The notes: a model not told the origin generated them from the letters alone. A stretch of 64,000 bases of DNA from Oscheius sp. JU75 (GCA_037178855.1 JASJZC010000004.1:6076001-6140000), one strand, 5' to 3'. Counted from the first letter of the stretch, positions 1-11,985 are shown. Numbers and translations: made by a program.

Positions 1-149
1 GAAAACACACTTCAGGGGGGAAAGCTGGTCAATGATCAGTCGAAAACACCAAACACGGATGCGTGCCAACTACGCACAGAAAGTGAAAAGAAGTCCAAGG
101 GAGAAAATTCTAGGTTACACTAATACAATCTGTTTAACATAGAACATAC

Positions 150-3100
150 ATGAATTTCAGCCTTTCGACCTCTGCCAAAAAGGTACCCAGCCCGCCGGTA
201 GCCACATTGCCTGTTAATCTTGACTCAACAGATGAGGAAACTGAAGAAGGTGATGATGAAAAGAAAAAGGAGGACAGTGATCCAGATTGGGTGCCGAGCG
301 TCACACCGGAATTTTTCGCAAAGTATGTTGAACTCGTGCCAAACCTTCAGGCTGTGTACTTTTTGGTACACGAGACTGCTAACCTGCGGAATAATACTGC
401 CATATACAATGAACTTTTCAGATTTCCCGAATGCCTCAATATTCTTATTCTTGGAGAAACAGACGTGGGCAAGTCGACTTTTATCAATGGCCTGGGCAAC
501 TACTTAAAACATTCAAACATTCATGAGGCTAAGAGAAACGGTGTGGAGATTTTGATCAAGAGTAGATTCATTCACATGGACGAAGATGTGAGTGATAATG
601 CGTTGTTTTATTCTTGTTTTTTTTCCAGCTCAACACAATGAGAGTAGAGTGCGAGCCTACAGTTACTGTTGACTACGATGAAGGCGAGAACGAGGATATG
701 CAAAACGGAGAGTCTTCAACACAGTCTCCGAAAGCGTATCAATTTAAATGGGGAACCTCGGAGAATCGAAAACGGATTCGTATTATTGACACTCCCGGTG
801 TAGGAGACATGCGTGGACTGCTCCAAGATAAAAAGAACTTTGCCAAAATTTTGCAGTCCATTGCCGACTACGAGTAGAAATTAAAAAAATTAGCTGAACG
901 AAAAAAATTTCAGGGAAATCCACGCTATCTTGATTCTTCTGAGGCCAAACAATGCAAGGTTAACAGTAACGCTCTGTTTTTGCATTAACGAGCTGCTGAC
1001 CCATCTTCACTCCTCTGCGAGCAAGAACATACTTTTCTGCTTCATCAATGCTCGACAGACGCTGTATGAACCTGGAGATACACTGCCAGCACTTAGCGAA
1101 CATTTAGAACAGCTTCACGAAGAGCGAGGAATTCGAATTCCTTTACAGCAGTACGTTTTCTTCAAGCAAACCGAAGATGATTTTTCAGCGATACGGTCTT
1201 CTACTTTGACAACGAATGTTTTCGATTTTTGTTAGCTTGGAAAAGCGGTGCACAATTTGAAGAGAAGGACATTCAAAAGTTTGACAATAGTTGGAAAACT
1301 ACAGTCAACGAGACGTTCCGGCTCTTCAAGAAAATTTCTATCCCGAAATCACATAAAACAGAGGATACCCTAAGTATTAACAATATTCGTGCGGCTATCA
1401 CGACCATGACAAAACAACTAGCAGAGTTTGCCAAGAGTCTCAATGCCAATGCGCAGCTAATCGATGACAAGGTCAAGGAGATTGAAGATCTCCTGAAACA
1501 GGGGAGCCTGGCAGCACAGTTGCAAGTCGAAAAAGTAGGAATAATTCATAATTGAAATTTTGTACATAGGCTGTGGAAGAAAAGGAAGAAGAAGCGCAAT
1601 ACAAGATTGCTAAAATTCTTCCAGTTGACTATCGGTCTCTTCTTAATGAGCTGGATGAAACAACAAAAAATCAGGCGGAGACAGTTCTAAACGATGAACT
1701 CAGCTCTAATGTGGAAAAATTGGAACTTCTTAAAAATTTTGTATACGATCGGGAGGTTCTAAGACAATTCAAACGTTTATTCCGTCAGCAGGAAAGACAC
1801 AACCTTAGAAGTCCATCAAACATTTTAGAACGATGAGAAGAATTTCTTGGAACAGTTTCCAGAGGACAGGAGAGGAGAACTTGCACCGCTTCTTCGTGAA
1901 AAATCGCTCAACTTTGAAGAAAAGAAAAACTTGCTCCGGTACATTCTCAAGTCACCTGATGACCGGGAGAAGTGTCGGAAGTATTTCAATGAGCAAGAGA
2001 AAGCGGTTACCCTGTAGGACTGCACTGAAATAATTTAATTTTAGTTGATTCAAGCAGCAAAAACAGAAATTTCTGACTGCGAAAGCGCGCAGGACGACGG
2101 CATATCTCAACTAAACTTGGACTTCTTAGAGCGGTAAGTTGTTCTATTAGGAGATGAATGAGGAGACATTTATAGATGCCCAGACGAGATGAACATTCTG
2201 ATCTTGGGAGAAACGGGTGTCGGAAAATCAACTTTCTTGAATGGTATTGCCAACTACATGAAGTACACAACTTTGCACGAGGCGAAGTCAAATCAAGATG
2301 TCGAAGTACTGATCACGTGTCACTTTACACACACTGAAGATGATGTCGGTATAAGATTCTAGAAAAGTCCATTGTTTAATTCTAGACGAAACAAGTTAGG
2401 ATTGTCTGCAAATCTAAAGACGATGTGGGCAACGAGAACCTGAAGACGGGAGAGTCATGTACACTGGTGGTTTTCATGCACTTTTGTGACTCATTATATT
2501 TTAGGCTGCCAGAACATACGTATTTAAATGGAATATACGTGGAAGAACCAAACAAATTCGTCTGATCGATACTCCCGGAATAGGAGATGTTGCCGGATTC
2601 AAGAAAGACCAAGAGAACTTTGACAACATCTTCCACCACCTTGCTGACTTCAAGTAAGGCTGCTGACTAAGAAATTACACTTCTAGGGAACTTCACGGTA
2701 TTTGCATTCTGATGAAGCCGGATGAGTCCAAACTGAATGCTTCTTTTACCTATTGTCTTGGAGAGCTTCTTAGCAAGCTCCATTTGTCAGCAACGAAGAA
2801 CTTTCTTTTTTGTTTCACCAACACAAGAGCCACTCTATTCCGACCAGGAAAGTCAATGGCTATTTTAAGCGCGTACATGAAAGAACTGGAGAAGAAGAGG
2901 AACCTCCGAATTCCTCTGAACAGGTATTTTGGCGCATGCTAGCAACAAACCACAATAGGGCTTCTTTATTCTGTTTCGACAATGAGAGTTTCCGTTTTCT
3001 TTGCGCCTGGAACCAAGGAATAAAATTTTCTGACGGTCATATAGCTGACTTCGATGCAAGCTGGAAGCGGTCCGTTGGGGAGGTTTTCAGGTAAAGAAAT

Positions 3101-4493
3101 TTTTGTATGGCAAGAAACTGAATGAGCAGATTTTTTACTCAAATTACTCTACTTCTACCTCACAGTATTGCCGACACGTTGTGCATCAATAATGCTCGAA
3201 AGATCTTTGATATTCTAACAAAACCGATTTCACAAATGAACAACAAACAAATGGCTATTGATAAAGTTTTGGAGGATGAACTTGTCACGGTGAAAATGGC
3301 AAACTTAAAACAATTTTGAAATTTAGAGAGAAACTGTGACGAAGGAGATAGCAGCCGAACAGAAAAATCTGCAAAGAGATCAGTTTACAATAATTCGAGT
3401 AAAAAGCGGTCGTATTGATACCGTTTGTTCTTCCGCCACATGCAGTCCACCACATCCAGAAAGTGCTACAGAAAAGCTTCTCAAAGTTTGTCATCAGAGC
3501 TGTACCTGTGTCAAAGCACGAGTATGTTTGCTTTGTTTTGAAAATTCGGTAGACCCAAGCATGATTCTCCTGTACCATCTCGCACGGGCCTAAAAAAAAA
3601 TCTGCCGTCGCGCTTATTTATTGAGATGGGAGTGCTGTCAGATGTGGTTTTCCAAACGGTGACAGCAGTTTTCTAGCTGGATACGTGTCCAGATACCAAC
3701 TTACAACGATGTTCTTGCATGAACTCAGCGTTACGCTGTAACAACTGCAACTGTCCCTGGATGTGTCATATGCAAATAGATTGGCAACTTCAAGTTGGAA
3801 TTCTTAAGGTCAGAGCGTTTATTTCGCTAAACCTTGTATACTTCAGGTGGTGAATGCTACCGTCCAGGGGAAGATTGACAAGCTGCGAGTGAAGTTGGCA
3901 AACTCGGATTTGACTATAGCTAAGGCTACTGCTCATGTAGAAGATATGAAACTTTTAACAGATTTGTTTTAGAAAACTGCCGTTGTCCGGGAAAGTCACA
4001 AGTTGAAAACTCAAAGTGTGGAGCTTGTGTCATACTTAACCACGTTCGCCGTACTTCCTCACAACGAAAATTTGAAAGAATATCTTGAAAAACTGATGAA
4101 CGAAGAGGTAATTTTTTGGGTGTTCTAATGACAAGTTTTTGAAGAAGCAGAAAATAGGTCAAGGTAAACCAAATACTGACTTTCTTTATTTGGAACAAGT
4201 ACTTGCTGCTCACGAAGCGCAGACCAAAATTTTATCCGAAACAGTTGTCACGAAGAGTACAAAAACTGTAGAAGAAATCTCCTTGATGTTGAATCAGCTG
4301 AAAAATGAACCTATCTGTGCTTCTGCACAAGCAGACATTGATGTAAGTTTGTATACTTGATTTATAATTTTGTTTTCAGAAAATGATTGTTCTTCAAGTG
4401 CGCAAAAAGCCCATATTCAGAAGCAAAGTGGTCGACCTCCATAACGGATGGATCGGAAAGCTGAAAAAACACGTTCTTGTGCATCCTAACTAA
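150..4493 (+). CDS. Two-domain P-loop GTPase, about 1,150 aa, multi-exon
   Basis: Read exons: 150-587, 629-873, 914-1150, 1189-1534, 1570-1755, 1829-2005, 2045-2133, 2176-2344, 2386-2466, 2505-2653, 2687-2923, 2959-3090, 3166-3289, 3327-3521; then about five more ending at TAA 4491-4493. All listed junctions keep phase. GTPase 1 has the Walker A motif GETDVGKST at residues 102-110 and DTPGVGD from residue 200. GTPase 2 has GETGVGKST from residue 584 and DTPGIGD from residue 678. Both are followed by a conserved helical region (ELHAICILMKP, then FCFTN). Between them lies a charged helical linker with about 45-aa repeats. After GTPase 2 come a cysteine-rich stretch (VCSSATC, CHQSCTC, then CNCPWMCHMQI near 3725-3780) and a coiled coil. 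The family is an uncharacterised septin/AIG-like P-loop group; substrate and role are unknown. Two separate genes is the main alternative, but no internal start or stop separates the domains. Confidence 0.75.
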
Positions 4494-5335
4494 TGAATCT
4501 TCTTTTATTAAAGTACGTGGTAGATTAAAACATGCAAAAGGACCAGATTAGAGCCAGTTTTAATCACACATTTTGTCGACTGAGTGGAGAAGAAAGAGTA
4601 CAATTTGTCAATGCACAATACTGAAGAACAAAATAAAAAAATGTGGCAGACTTTGGGTTTCACTCTTCCTCCATTGATCCCTGGATAAGTGCAATATGTG
4701 TGAATCTGAGAGCTTCATGTGACTAAGGTTGAGGATTTTTCTATTGAGCTGAAGTAAATATTTTTTGCTATTTAACGTTTATGCTTGCCTCGATGCTTGA
4801 GAGTGGAGTTCGACGTTTGTTCTTTATCTCGTCAAGTATGTGTTGAACCTGAAAGTATTGTTTAATCGTAAGTCTACTCTTACACTTACACCAAACTTAT
4901 AATCAGTATACGAAGTCCCCTCCAAAGAATACTATAACCAGCAGTTGCATTCTATAAGCTATATTTCGATTCGTATCAAATGACTCATATGATCATAGTA
5001 AGGGTCAATACCCCACCTAACCGAAGTGTATTTTAGATAAGCGGAGAACTCCATACTGCTTTCTTTAATCAAATGGTACTCGTTGTCGATATTTTCCAGC
5101 TGGTTTTGAAAGTCTTTGAGAAGAATCTCCGCATGTTTCTTGCTGTCTTTACATTCAGCTAGCTCTCCTTGTACTTTGCCATTAATAATCTAAACTGTTT
5201 CTAGACCTGGATCAAACTCTGTATTTTACCTGTTTCTGTTCCGCTTTGTTAGAAAGACTGATGTCATTACTCTTTAGAAGGTTAATAACAAGCAATTTTT
5301 TTTTAACTAAAATCATTAGACTGCACTTACCTCTT

Positions 5336-5342
5336 TGATCAT
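5336..5342. repeat. LINE target-site duplication, low-coordinate copy
   Basis: TGATCAT, identical to 11986-11992. It lies in the exon of the disrupted GTPase gene, directly before the MIKE/GTAAGT exon end on the minus strand. Confidence 0.8.
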
Positions 5343-5796
5343 AGATAGATAGATAGATAGATATTTCATTTGTCATATGAACAAACATTGGAAGAGGGGG
5401 AAGGGGAGAGGGAAGAGCGAGGGTTTATCGGCTTAGTGATTTTGAAAAGAAAAAATAAAGAATATCGTGGCACTACGGCTTTGCCATTGACCGGGACGTA
5501 TAACAACTGTACAACGTTAAAATTGGAATAGAATAGTCCAAAGTTAAACCACCCTCGGTTGTTGTACAGAGTCCCCCTGCCGCCAATGGTGCGCTATGAA
5601 CAGACAAACATGCGTGTACAAAGGCCTGGAGTCCAGTGTCAGAGGCAGAGGAATGAAAGTCATTAACCAACTCAGGGCAGCGCTCAACCCGGTCTCAGTG
5701 CCATTTTTAGCCAAAAGAAAAGCAATGATACTTCGCCAAAATACCCTGCTCAAGGAGAGAACTGGGTGGGAAGAGTTGGGGGAGGGAAGGTATCAC

Positions 5797-6816
5797 CTAT
5801 AGCTTCGTTTTGACGTGCTGAATAATTGTAGAACGGCCTGATCGAATAAGAGAACCTAAATCGTTATCCTCCAAAAGTCGACTTACCCTGAACGTGAAGG
5901 AGTTTAGATGCTTGGAATTTGCTCTAACCAGGGATAGTTTGGGATGTATTTTGAATTGAACAGTTCTGCCATTGGAAGGACGGAAAATGAATAGATCACC
6001 TAGACTAGTGTAACCGTTACCACTAATAATCTTTCTGACAAAAAGAACATCCGCAACCATTCTTCTAACAAAAAGAGAATGAAGTTTTAAGAAGTTGATA
6101 CGATACTCATAACTGGGCAAGTCTACGTAGTTCAATCCTGGGTTATTTCTTAACCACAAGATTCTCGAGAAATCTCTTTGTATTTTCTCTATACTTTTCG
6201 AGTCCTTTTTTAAGCTTGGATTCCAGTGGATAGACCCAAATTCCAAATGAGAACGTACATAAGTAGTGAACATTTTAGTCATAAGCTTAGGATCAACTGA
6301 GAGGAAGAGTCTAAAAATTCTATACATAGCGATATTAGCCGTTTTGATCATGTGTTGATACTGGGGTCTGAATGAGAGCGTGTTATCATATCTTATACCC
6401 AAATCTCTGGCTAAGTTACGCGTATCAATCAGGTAACCATTCACATGGTAAAACATGTTAGGATTTCTAGCCCCTAGATGCATGCAGAACGTCTTATTTT
6501 CAGCAATAGTTAATTTTAGCTCACTAAAGAATAAGAAGATTCTATTGATAGTGTTTTGTAATACTTCACTGCTATACTGACTTGAATCAGCATCAAATGA
6601 CACGTATATTTTGACGTCATCTGCGAACTGGGTAAACTTGACCTCAGGTGGCAACTGACAAAAACGAATTAAGTCAGCAACATATATATTGAAAAGAGTA
6701 GGTCCAAGGACACTACCTTGAGGAACACCCGATTTGACCATAACCAGTCTACTACAGCAGTCATTTACTTTAACGCAAAACGATCTATCAGCCAAAAATG
6801 ACAAGACCCATCCATA
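5797..6816 (-). pseudogene. LINE ORF2, 3' half: reverse transcriptase catalytic core and C-terminus
   Basis: It continues the 9578-11330 frame after the nested transposon: GWVLSFLADRSF joins the upstream RGNLY when the element and one CATA copy are removed. Catalytic blocks GVPQGSVLGP and FADDVKIY are present, with the C-terminal thumb-like region and KSIEKIQRDFSR. The stop is at 5797. From there to the (CTAT)n tail at 5343 is 3' untranslated LINE sequence. Confidence 0.88.
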
Positions 6817-6975
6817 TGTTGCAGTTGAAATTGACCGGCCGTTGAAATTGACCAGAACTAGTTGAAATTGACCGGTCAGTTTCAACTAGTTGAAATTGAC
6901 CGGTCAATTCCAACTAGTTGGATCAATTTCAACTGTTTTTAAAAATCGAGATTCAGTTGGAATTGACCGGAAGTG
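6817..6975. repeat. Terminal and subterminal repeat array of the nested transposon, low end
   Basis: It starts TGTTGCAGTTGAAATTGACC. At least six copies of GTTGAAATTGACC, or its inverse, are separated by CGGTC or CTAGT spacers. Such arrays are usually transposase-binding sites. Confidence 0.85.
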
Positions 6976-7325
6976 AAATAATTCCATTTTGTAATAAAAA
7001 AAGAGGTATATTGCTAAGGCGACCACTTTCCGCCCGATCAACCCGGGTTCGATTCTAAGCAGCGGTTTTTAACAAAAATCGATTCAAAAATGCTGTGAAA
7101 TGTAGGATTGAGCGTTCTAATAACCTATTTATGCAAATATTCAGTTGAAATTGACTAGAGGCGAAAAACATTTCGTTATTAACCGCTAGTTTATCCCATT
7201 TTTGTTTACTCTATCAGCTTTTTCGACCAAAAAACGATCAACTTTGCGGTGACTAGTATTTATTAGTAGGAAACAAACATAAACAATAAAGATGTCAAAA
7301 AAATGACAGAAATAACACAATGTGC

Positions 7326-9144
7326 CTATTTGTTCCTGCAGAAAGAGTTATTCTTGTGACAGCGAGAATTACACAACAATTCACGAGCCTTACACGAACA
7401 TCGGTTGGAATCACATCTCCCGTAGCAATTGCAGTGCTTGTGTCCTTGTCCTCCCGTAACAGAACCAAAAGAAATTGCTGCTCGAAATGAAGGTAGTTCC
7501 ACATCGGGTACAGCAGACGGGAGAACGAACGTTTCCTCCAACGGCTCAACTTGATTCCTCGCGAAAAAGTTGGGAAGGTAGCCGTGACGTGTTCCTAGTC
7601 TAAAGAGAACTTATCAAAGAAGCTAAATGATTTGCTTACTTATAAAATCCCTGTTTTTCCTCGAGAACAACGGCCATTATGCTTCGTGCGCCAGCTTTTG
7701 GGCGATCAACATCGGGAATCGCTACCAGAACTGACGTTCCTACTTCGATCGTTCCATATCTATAAAAACGATTTCAAGGGTAAAAAATTTGATCATACCT
7801 GTTTTTTGAAGCTTGTAGCATTCGATCTGCTTGCCGTTGTAGCGCCTGACCTGCTTGTTCCCGCTGATGACTGATGGTCGCTTCCTTGTCAGGCCACGGG
7901 GTTCCCTCTTCTTCGACGTATTCTTCTGGAGGCCCGTAGAATTCTTGGAAGTATTCTTCACACTCCTCAGCTTCGGGGACCTCGTGAATCGTCTGGGATT
8001 CCGTGCCATTTTCATCGAAACCTACAAGCATAGAGATAAACAAAAATTATTCTAAAATGAAACTAACCGAACAAGGCTTTGATTGGGGTTCTTCCAATCC
8101 CACGATGAAATCTTGTGTTTTTGATGTATTGTACTCGATCAAGCAGCTGTGACCATTTTGGCGTATCTTTCCTCTTCATCTCGATAAAAAGGATGTCTTG
8201 AATGTCTTTGTTGGACCTCTCGACAGACCCCTGGCTTTGGGAATGTCTCGGACGCCCGTGAATCAGCTTGCAGGCTGGCCAATTTTTTAGCATCTCTTTC
8301 AGTGTCGTATTTTCAAATTCTCGTCCGTTATCCGTCTGTAGCAGCTTCGGAGGTCCTGGAATGAAAAAGTTTATCCAAAAAGATTTCTCACCAAATAAGC
8401 AGAATATGGAGTTGATCTGCATGGAAACTTCTACAGACGTCTTGGTTTTCAGCGCCCTTAGAACGACGAACTTCGTCAAGTGATCCTGGTAGTTTAATAT
8501 GAACTTATGCTCTCCGTCTGGTACCGACTGTAGATCAATAAGATCCACCTAAAAATAGAAATATCTTTATACCAAACTAGCCTGACATCTTTCGTTATGC
8601 GTGGTGCTGATTATCGGCTTTATTACCAGCCCTTTCTTCGCTTTGCCCTTCTTCAGTGGACATAAAGGGCAGCATTTGACAAAAATTGTAACCAGTTCCC
8701 TAAAAACTTGCTAACTTTGAAAGGAAAAGACGGCTTACTGTGCGATTCCGAAGTATCCTTTAAATTTTGACCACATCAAATCGCGTCCGATACATCCTCC
8801 GGTAACATGTGTGACGTAAAGTATTTTGAATATTCTTGATTGAGAAACAACGACTTTGCCGTCGTGTAGAAGCTCCTCTCGGCCATTGATATTTCCTATG
8901 CAGAATCTAAAAAATAAAGAGGTGTATTAGGGAAAACATACCTTCTTCCGTAGTTTCGTCTCATCGCGTCATTAGTAAATTTTTCGCCGGTTTCCCATCT
9001 TTTGACGGCTTCAACGATCTCCTTGTAGTTGTCATCTGTTCGGAGTGTAGATGATTTCTTGCTAGCGACGTATTCTTGCAGCTTGACATTGAATCGCGCT
9101 CTGTGATCTTCTTTCGCACGATCGTGGAGATTCTCTTCCGACAT
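7326..9144 (-). CDS. Ginger/GIN-like transposase (integrase-type)
   Basis: The start is ATG 9144-9142 (MSEENLHDRAKEDH), just after a TTACAG acceptor. Exons in order encode: an N-terminal helical region (YKEIVEAVKRWETGEKF); a zinc-binding-like stretch with YVTHVTGGCIGRD and VKCCPLCP; the rve core with D in VDLIDLQ, D in QTDNGREF and E in GSVERSNKD (36 residues between the last two); a linker ending IPDVDRPKAGARSIMAVVLEE; and a cysteine-rich tail (CNCYGRCDSNRCSC, then CNSRCHK). Introns are about 35-60 nt. The same architecture occurs in domesticated KRBA2/SCAND3-type integrase proteins. It would cut and paste the surrounding element. All catalytic residues are present. Exact exon ends are approximate. 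Confidence 0.8.
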
Positions 9145-9399
9145 TACACCACCTGTAACAATGGCGTGCTCAAAATAAAGAGAAATAAAAAGAAGAAGAG
9201 AACGCGAAAAACAAAGTAAACAAACGATGCAAAGAGTGAAGTTAGTTTTGGCACTAAAATAGTTGCTGAAGTTTTTTTTCAGCTTGTTTTCGTGATAAAA
9301 CATTAAAAATGTTGTGCCTGTGACCAATTAGACAAAGAATAAACCGTAAAACATGTAAAGAAAAAAAAATAAAATAATTGTAGACACCCCAAATAAACT

Positions 9400-9577
9400 T
9401 TCCGGTCAATTTCAACTGAAAACCGGTCAATTTCAACTGAACCTGGTCAATTTCAACTAGTTGGAATTGACTGGTCAATTCCAACTAGTTCCGGTCAATT
9501 TCAACTAGTTGAAGTTGACCGGTCAATTTCAACTAGTTCCGGTCAATTTCAACGGCCGGTCAATTCCAACTGCAACA
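9400..9577. repeat. Terminal and subterminal repeat array of the nested transposon, high end
   Basis: Repeated GGTCAATTTCAACT units in both orientations, ending CAACTGCAACA. The last 36 bp are the inverse of 6817-6852 with about one mismatch. Confidence 0.85.
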
Positions 9578-11330
9578 CATATAAATTGCCCCTAATGCCG
9601 TACTTTTTAAGTAAGAGAAGCAGTATACTATGACTGACAGTGTCAAATGCTTTCTTAATGTCAAAGTAGATAATATCAACACATTTACCGGAGCCTAGAG
9701 AATTTTTCCAAGAAGCAACGTCGATACATAAGGCATCATCAATGCCACAGTTAGCCTTAAAACCAAATTGTTCTTTAGGTATGATATTATTCGAATTCAG
9801 CCATTTGTCTATGCGGAATTTCACAATTTTTTCCATAATTTTACTTGCTGTCGAGAGTATAGAAATGGGTCGATAATCATTAACATTACTTGCACTACCT
9901 GTTTTAGGAATAGCTGTGACTAAAGCATGTTTCCACAATCTTGGAACTTGGCCTAATCTCAACGAAAAGTTAAAGATATGAGCAAGCGGTGAAGCTAATT
10001 GAGTCAAGCATTTCTTAAATACTATTTGAGGGATATTATCAGCTGTTAATGAACAAGAAGATTTTAGGTTTTGGCCGACTCTCAAAAAATCATGCGGAAA
10101 GATGGTAAAGGAGGAAAGAGTATTGCCACAAAACCACCCAAGATTAGTTTCTAGTGTTTGGTCATTAGAGAAAACCGATTCGAATTGCTCGGCAAATGCA
10201 TTGGCTATATCAATATCATTAAGGCACTGTTGTCCGTTTTTGGATACAACCACTGGCTTAGATTTAGATGAGAGTTTGACTTTAATAAATTGATACAGTT
10301 CTTTACCATTAAGATTCCTAATAATCTTTTCCTCTTTAAGCATGGCATGTCTCTGTACAGCTTTTGTAAGCTTATGGCTCGTTCTCGTGAAATTATAGCG
10401 AGACAAGGGAGTGTTTTCCCTAAATAGTTTATCACGCTTGTGAAAAAGTCTTCTAATGTGAGCAGGTAAAGATTTGAATGGATCTTTCTTGAAGCAAATA
10501 GGTGTATGTTTTGAAACTACTGACCTAATAATATGACAAAACCTGTCATATAATTCATCAACATTCTTGAAACCAGAAAGAGAGTTTTCCCAATCTATAT
10601 TACTAAACTCTGTTCTCATTAAAGCAAAATCAGTCTTCTTATAGTTCATAAATGGGCTGTCGAAATTATTAATTAGTGGGAACTTGACATTAAATTTTAT
10701 AGAGCAATGATCGGATTGGGCTATTGGGGCTAGTTTCGTTATATATGATACATTACACTCTGGTGTAGAGCATACCCAGTCCAGCGTATTATTATTACAA
10801 GTGTGGAAATCAACCTTATTCATTAGATCAAGGTTATTCAACATATTACTATACAGAGGGTATCTATAGTTACCATTCGGTAAATTAAAGTCGCCTACCA
10901 TCAAAGCCTTTGATGGTCCAGAGCTAATATTATCAGATAAGAATTCTATTAAACTATCACATTCTGCAGCCTTAATGTTAGGAGGTCTATAAACACCAAT
11001 CAGACGTACTCTACTAAGATCAAGAAGGATGTCGACTACTAGAGCATTGGAAAAAGTTTTGTACTCACTGATTTTTGTATAAGCTACAGTATCACGTATA
11101 AGAAATAACACACCACCACCCGTGGTGTTTCTGTCACATCTAGTGACAGAAATACGGTAAATTATTCACAAGTAAACCGTCAGAGACTGATGGTCCCAAC
11201 CATGTCTCAGTTATTACAAAAATATCACTTTTGTGATATAAAATAACATTATATAAGTCATTCAACTTGTTTTTTAAACTACGAGCATTAAAGTACATAA
11301 AGTTAAGAGAACCTAAATTACCAGATATAG
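9578..11330 (-). pseudogene. LINE ORF2, 5' half: APE endonuclease and N-terminal reverse transcriptase
   Basis: The endonuclease is visible as NFMYFNARSLKNKL and ITETWLG (about 11310-11190), a frameshift near 11150, then a frame from 11111 with GVYRPPN, MVGDFNLP, LDWVCSTPE and SDHCSI, the usual EN core blocks. The reverse transcriptase follows with YRPISILS, FGFK and FDIKKAFDTVSHSIL, and ends at IRGNLY where the nested transposon begins. The function would be target nicking and target-primed reverse transcription. The frame resumes at 6812 on the far side of the nested element. Confidence 0.85.
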
Positions 11331-11339
11331 GGCTTAGTT

Positions 11340-11923
11340 TAAAGAAGTAGGGGTCGGCTGTTTACTGTTTGAAAGTTGGGACCCACCTGCAGTACCTGAT
11401 GTTTTCTTCCTGTGAGTGATGTAGGCATACGAGTTCGGTTTGGGCTTATTCCAATTCATCTTCGCCTCATTGAGCTCCTCATCCGATAGAATATGTTCTT
11501 CTTTGGTATGATCACTTTTGCATTTTGGTAGTCGATAAAGTAATCCATTTTTTTCGACGGCATATTCAGAGAAGAGAAAATACCCGCTAGAAAATGACGA
11601 TCCTGCTCATACTGGGCCTGAGGTGATCGTTCCTTTTCTTCTGGCAGCCCAGAGATGACTACTGATCGGCGACGCTCAACATCTTCATACGAATTCTTGC
11701 CCTTTGCGTTCAGCGTTGTGTCCTCAGTAAGGGTAGGAGCCGTAGAGTCGGGAAGCACAGTCAACAGCACGGTGCAAATCACCTTGAAGGCAGTCTTGTA
11801 GTCGCCGTTGAAATTCTCCACAAAGTTCTGCATGTCCTTCTTTGTCCTTATAGATGGCGTCGTGGCGCTACTTGTAGTAGAAGAAGAAGCGTAGTCTTTG
11901 GAAGAATTTCCAGGAGCAACCAT
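11340..11923 (-). pseudogene. LINE ORF1, frameshifted
   Basis: It starts at ATG 11923-11921 (MVAPGNSS), after the 5' tandem repeat. A Ser/Thr-rich N-terminus leads to ERRRSVVISGLPEEKERSP, a segment typical of ORF1 proteins of nematode and other animal CR1/RTE-like LINEs, which bind RNA. The reading frame ends at 11456. A one-base shift near 11500 restores KEEHILSDEELNEAKMNWNK and continues to about 11340. The GTPase reading frame upstream happens to run into ORF1 in frame, so a chimeric reading frame exists. That is probably a consequence of the insertion and not a designed fusion. Confidence 0.65.
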
Positions 11924-11985
11924 AATTGACGACAGTTTAAAAAGAACTGACGACAGTTTAAAAAGAACTGAGCTCTGGACCATTA

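Larger units (their letters stand above)
6817..9577 (-). mobile_element. Ginger/GIN-type cut-and-paste DNA transposon nested in the LINE
   Basis: The termini are TGTTGCAGTTG and its inverse CAACTGCAACA, extending to an imperfect inverted repeat of about 36 bp. The flanking 4-bp duplication CATA lies at 6813-6816 and 9578-9581. Both ends carry dense copies of a subterminal unit built on GGTCAATTTCAACTAG in both orientations (6817-6975 and 9400-9577). The interior encodes a retroviral-like integrase. Ginger/GIN transposons are known for an LTR-retrotransposon-like integrase, TGT/ACA ends and 4-bp duplications, which all fit. The coding region shows no obvious break. Confidence 0.88.
5343..11985 (-). 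mobile_element. CR1/Jockey-like LINE, near full length, interrupted by a nested transposon
   Basis: A non-LTR retrotransposon on the minus strand. Its 5' end at 11985 begins with a tandemly repeated 21-22 bp unit (11938-11975). Its 3' end at 5343 is a (CTAT)n tail. A 7-bp target duplication TGATCAT flanks it (5336-5342 and 11986-11992). It carries an ORF1, an APE-type endonuclease (NARSLKNK, ETWL) and a reverse transcriptase (AFDTVSH, GVPQGSVLGP, FADDVKIY). Without the nested element it is about 3.9 kb. ORF1 and the endonuclease each have a frameshift, so it is no longer autonomous. The family call rests on RT motifs and the short tandem tail. Confidence 0.85.

Noticed and set aside
5337-5365. 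Stand-alone microsatellite (ATAG)n
   Set aside because: It is the 3' tail of the minus-strand LINE, bounded by the target duplication.
7025-7075. tRNA-like B box (GGGTTCGATTC) followed by a T run
   Set aside because: No matching T-stem, acceptor stem or A box. It lies inside the transposon; at most a tRNA relic.
8063-8548. Retrovirus or LTR-retrotransposon integrase
   Set aside because: No gag, RT, RNase H or LTRs. Terminal inverted repeats and a 4-bp duplication fit a DNA transposon.
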